Source: JAEYFP01 sp964566545
GTDB taxonomy: Bacteria > Bacillota > Clostridia > Lachnospirales > Lachnospiraceae
DNA length: 35,010 nucleotides
Assembly (NCBI GenBank): GCA_964566545.1
Contig: CAZMIX010000025.1
Span: 1-35,010 of the forward strand
Direction: 5' to 3'
The notes beneath the pieces were generated by a model. It had not been told where the DNA came from, did not search any database, and was given only the letters and a program-made list of their open reading frames with translations. Shown in pieces: positions 32,376 to 35,010 of this stretch (position 1 is its first letter; each line of letters starts with the position of its first letter). The position numbers and the translations under genes are program-made.

Positions 32376-33402
32376 TTAATACTGTATTTTCTGACCGATA
32401 CTCAACTTATCGGGATTTGTAAGCTGGTTCTTCTTTATAAGATCATCACGTGTCTTGCCGAGCTTCTTTGCAATCCCCGACAGGGTATCTCCCTGCTGTA
32501 CGATAACAGTACCAGTCGTACTGCCCGTGACCTTTGCTGTCGTTCCCTCTATATCCAGTGTCGTGGTAATACACTCACTGCTTAAGTCTTCATCGGCAAA
32601 GATTTTCGTATTTCCATTTCTGTCAATTCCAAACGAGAGGATTCACGGAAGTACCTTCGGTCTTGTTAGAGCTATTAGAGGATTGTTCCTCCTGTGAGCC
32701 ATTATCCTCATTATTCGGCTGAGGAATTCACATCCTCGGCAAATACCTTCATGGTATAGGTTCCATCTGCAATACCGCCTGGAATGGTTACTTCAAGATT
32801 ATGATTGGTCGCTGCCGTATTTGCAATCTTTCCATAAGCTACCACTGTCTTATTACTATCTACCAGCATAGCTGATAACTGCGTATAAGTAACATCTGTG
32901 GAAGGGGTTCCGATTGCCGATACATCCACATGCATCGTACCACCCGCCGCGACATTTCCTGTTTCGCCCAACTTTCTTGCGGCCGCAAAGCCGGAACCGC
33001 CTAAAAGAGCCTATTTCTCTTGTATCATCACTTCCAAAACCATAAGAAGCATTCTTGACATCTGTAAGATCCAGCTCCATTTACACGATCTCGAATATCA
33101 CTGACTGACCAATCAGAACAGACATTATCGAAAGGATAATATTCCACAATCGCGGCTGTCAGCAGCATATGGTCTGACTTGGAGGAATGTCCTCCACCTA
33201 CGGTTCCATCCTTATCCAGCACAAAACATTCTTTTCCTGCATAATATACCTTGCTGCCTTCCCAAGCGGTGGCGCTGCTGGTCGGATTACCGATTCCGGC
33301 AATGCTGTTACTCACATTCAGGTTCACGTCTTTCGCTGACGCTGCCGCCTGTGCCTCCATGTTTCCAAGTGGTGACAGGCTGTTACTCCTCATCTTTGTC
33401 AT
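32376..33402 (-). pseudogene. Decayed secreted protein with C-terminal LysM domain
   Basis: Remains of a cell-surface protein in at least four frames. It begins MTKMRSNSLSPLGN, then MEAQAAASAKDV, where a signal-peptide end is visible but its hydrophobic core is missing. The part with KVYYAGKECFVLDKDGTVGG and DHMLLTAAIVEYYPFDN resembles surface proteins of Lachnospiraceae with DUF6273-like modules. A jump leads to ELDLTDVKNASYGFGSDD, then in another frame an Ig-like stretch (LGETGNVAAGGTMHVDVSAI to TYTMKVFAED). A Ser/Asn-rich linker and FGIDRNGNTKIFADEDLSSE follow in further frames, ending in a good LysM domain (VQQGDTLSGIAKKLGKTRDD, then LSIGQKIQY). Several deletions and frameshifts make it non-functional as a whole. 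LysM would have bound peptidoglycan. Confidence 0.8.
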
Positions 33403-33474
33403 TTTTCCTTAACATAAAATTCATGATTTAAGGAAATTTACAATGGATCCGGTTCCAATATTCCGATCGTTTAA

Positions 33475-33480
33475 TATAAT
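33475..33480 (+). promoter_or_regulatory. -10 box for the small protein at 33514
   Basis: A perfect TATAAT on the plus strand, about 35 bases before the start codon, with a poor -35 (GTTCCA). Confidence 0.4.
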
Positions 33481-33513
33481 AATATTAACATTTATGTTTT
33501 TTGGAGAATTCAA

Positions 33514-33780
33514 ATGGATCATTTTAATAGGGAGCCACAATCAGCTCCTCCGAACTTTACCCCTTCCAGGCAAGCGACTCCATTCCGGGTCGATTCTTCT
33601 TCCATTCGAAACTGTCTGGGAAGATTTACCTATATCTGGATGAGTAATGGAGATGAGTTTTGGATGTTTCCTACTCAGGTTAGCCGCAATACCGTTACCG
33701 GTTTCCGATGGAACCGATTCATGCGATGGACTTTTTTCGGGGTTTCCTTGAATAGAATCGATGCGTTTACATGCATATAG
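33514..33780 (+). CDS. Small Clostridia-type protein of unknown function
   Basis: An 88-residue protein with a good ribosome site (GGAGA, 6 bases ahead) and a terminator 30 bases after its stop. The N-terminal part is Pro-rich (REPQSAPPNFTPSRQ). The C-terminal part is aromatic: RNCLGRFTYIWMSNGDEFWM, then FPTQVSRNTVTGFRWNR and FGVSLNRIDAFTCI, ending near a Cys. I recall similar short proteins in Clostridia with a Pro-rich N-terminus and a FTYIWL..G..FW..P..VGR..V.G.RW pattern, but no proven function. It is the only intact plus-strand gene in this part and borders the decayed region. Confidence 0.65.
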   Translation: MDHFNREPQSAPPNFTPSRQATPFRVDSSSIRNCLGRFTYIWMSNGDEFWMFPTQVSRNTVTGFRWNRFMRWTFFGVSLNRIDAFTCI

Positions 33781-33810
33781 AATTCAAAATAGGGAACGAC
33801 TAAGAATGAG

Positions 33811-33835
33811 GCTGTTGGCAATGTGCCAATAGCCT
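33811..33835 (+). terminator. Terminator of the small protein gene
   Basis: GGCTGTTGGCA pairs with TGCCAATAGCC (one G-U) around a very short loop, followed by TTTT on the plus strand. Confidence 0.65.
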
Positions 33836-33893
33836 TTTCAAGTATTAGGGGAAAGTCCTTTCTGTCAGCCATCTTAAACCACGATTTCAACTG

Positions 33894-34790
33894 CTATTTT
33901 TCTTTTAATGATTCATGAATCACCCATACCGTGCTGCCCTCATGGAGTCCATCCAAAAGTTTTACCTGATATTTCCCGAATCCTTTTTTCAAAATATTAC
34001 ATTTTGTTCCATTTTCTGTCCAGCCCACTTTGCCATTATTTTTCATCTCTTCAATAATTCCTTGATTATCATTTTTTATTGCACTCATATAACGACTCAT
34101 GGCGTCTTCTGATACAAATACCAATACGCTGCCCGAATCATATTCAAGAGTTGCATCATGGCTTTCCGTAAAAGATGAAGATTTCGGATCTTCCGCTTCG
34201 CCTCTTGAAAATACAATAGTATTGTCAATTTCTAATTTCTCATAATTATCATTTGAATAAAAATGATATTCGTGTAAATTACCGTCATATATTATAAAGT
34301 CAAAACTGGAGCCGCCGCTCCCCTCAAGATTTATATTTACAGTTTTATTATCTATTTCATATGTAAAAAAACGGCGCGCATTTTTTTCCTTATTAATACG
34401 CTCAAAGAGATTAAAAAGTTCCTTTGCTTCACCACTGTCTTTTTCTATATCTGCGTATTTACTAAGATCATCACTGATATATCTGGGATAACATGAAAAA
34501 TTCAGGATATCGCCCTCTTGCGTTGATTCTTCAAGTTTAAAACTTGCATCAATATTTATCTCATGAACATTCAATGATTTTACATAATCATTAAAATCAG
34601 ATAAAAATGAATTATATACTGACTTCATCAAAAGTTCCTGCTTCTTATCTCTATTTCTATTTATAGTTACAATACCTATAATAACTAATACAAGAATAAT
34701 GCAAACAAAAATTATGATTTTAATAATTTTAGCATTTGCACTGTTTGTTGCGTTTCCCTTACTACCATCCGGGCTTTTCATTGATGCCAT
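33894..34790 (-). CDS. Membrane-anchored protein of unknown function
   Basis: A 298-residue protein. A short Ser/Asn/Lys-rich cytoplasmic start is followed by one strong membrane helix (about 22-44, IIKIIIFVCIILVLVIIGIV) and a basic stop (NRNRDKK). The rest is predicted to be outside: mixed alpha/beta, rich in Asp, Glu and Asn, without motifs I recognise. The end (GKYQVKLLDGLHEGSTVWVI) looks like a small beta barrel (SH3-like). The ribosome site is ideal (AAAGGAGG, 8 bases). Codon use is AT-rich, unlike the first 29 kb. It has its own extended -10 promoter. I do not assign a function. Confidence 0.7.
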   Translation of the reverse strand: MASMKSPDGSKGNATNSANAKIIKIIIFVCIILVLVIIGIVTINRNRDKKQELLMKSVYNSFLSDFNDYVKSLNVHEINIDASFKLEESTQEGDILNFSCYPRYISDDLSKYADIEKDSGEAKELFNLFERINKEKNARRFFTYEIDNKTVNINLEGSGGSSFDFIIYDGNLHEYHFYSNDNYEKLEIDNTIVFSRGEAEDPKSSSFTESHDATLEYDSGSVLVFVSEDAMSRYMSAIKNDNQGIIEEMKNNGKVGWTENGTKCNILKKGFGKYQVKLLDGLHEGSTVWVIHESLKEK

Positions 34791-34812
34791 AGTAACACCT
34801 CCTTTTTTTTAT

Positions 34813-34839
34813 ATTATAACATTTTTACTAATGAAGCAA
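34813..34839 (-). promoter_or_regulatory. Extended -10 promoter for the membrane-anchored protein
   Basis: TGTTATAAT reads on the minus strand (TG plus perfect -10), with TTGCTT 15 bases upstream as a weak -35. It lies about 25 bases before the start codon. Confidence 0.6.
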
Positions 34840-34848
34840 GACACTAAA

Positions 34849-34894
34849 ATAAGCCCTCTACCAATTGTATTTCTACAACTGATAAAGGACTTAT
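34849..34894 (-). terminator. 21-bp wobble-rich terminator hairpin with GAAA loop
   Basis: On the minus strand ATAAGTCCTTTATCAGTTGTA pairs with the 21 bases ending GGGCTTAT around the loop GAAA, then TTTTAG. Four pairs are G-U, all formed only in minus-strand RNA, so that is the working direction. It ends the gene entering from the right edge. Confidence 0.8.
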
Positions 34895-34946
34895 GTTACT
34901 GTCTTAATAGATGCATCGTTCTACATTATTTAAGCAATACGCAAGC

Positions 34947-35010
34947 TTACTGCCCCATCTGCTTTGCAACCTCAGCCGCAAAATCTTCGCTTTTCTTTTC
35001 AAGTCCTTCG
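34947..35010 (-). CDS. C-terminal end of a gene cut by the window edge
   Basis: The last 20 or so codons read EGLEKKSEDFAAEVAKQMGQ and stop. The end is followed by a good terminator at normal distance, so this is a real gene end. Too little is visible to name the family. Confidence 0.55.
   Translation of the reverse strand, partial: EGLEKKSEDFAAEVAKQMGQ

Noticed and set aside
33675..33890. A 71-residue minus-strand frame (KDFPLILEKAIGTL) as a gene
   Set aside because: It covers the terminator and the antisense of the better-supported plus-strand gene and has no ribosome site.
1..35010. tRNA, rRNA, insertion sequence or CRISPR array
   Set aside because: I looked for cloverleaf-like blocks, transposase motifs with terminal repeats and regularly spaced repeats and found none I could support.

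Overview
The window looks like the chromosome of a Gram-positive gut anaerobe of the Clostridia, most likely Lachnospiraceae. The signs are strong AGGAGG ribosome sites, repeated YesM/YesN two-component pairs beside ribose-type sugar ABC transporters, a DUF3343 gene with selD remnants, SLH plus cell-wall-binding repeats and DUF438/DUF1858 proteins. This is inferred from gene content; genus cannot be fixed. Almost everything reads on the minus strand.

Layout. (1) 1-3550: the start of a probable sugar-binding protein (cut by the window edge), preceded by a YesM-type histidine kinase and a YesN-type AraC response regulator, with a strong promoter at 3621-3649. (2) 3680-8300: an L-fucose module made of L-fucose isomerase and a rhamnulokinase-family kinase, with a divergent AraC/cupin regulator. 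The intergenic space between them carries a hairpin, two copies of a structured repeat and a 14-bp inverted repeat. (3) 8324-9370: a DUF2207-like membrane protein. (4) 9458-18184: the most unusual part. It holds a ribose-type ABC transporter whose binding protein is two binding domains fused in tandem, then a second two-component system whose kinase has almost no extracellular region, then an RbsA-like protein that has lost its ATPase motifs. (5) 18416-19332: OhrR plus glutathione peroxidase under one promoter with a candidate operator. (6) 19421-25408: a membrane spermidine-synthase-like protein, a DUF2156-GNAT fusion, DUF3343, a selD/cysteine-desulfurase scar, a D-2-hydroxyacid dehydrogenase and an aminotransferase. 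(7) 25829-29284: catalase, then a DUF1858 - DUF438/hemerythrin/PAS - cupin operon. (8) 29679-33402: a decayed, more AT-rich stretch. A GH30 glycosidase is joined out of frame to an SLH/cell-wall-binding tail, and the response regulator, the kinase and a LysM surface protein are all broken by internal deletions, stops or frameshifts. (9) 33514-35010: a small Clostridia-type protein, an unrecognised membrane-anchored protein and the end of another gene.

Together the window is mainly sugar sensing and uptake, with peroxide and redox defence. The best candidate for an undescribed system is region 4. There, two-component genes directly precede a conserved-looking but apparently ATP-incompetent RbsA paralogue, next to a canonical transporter with a duplicated binding protein. 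A working idea is that the pseudo-ATPase couples the sensorless kinase to transporter or ligand state. Nothing in the sequence proves this.
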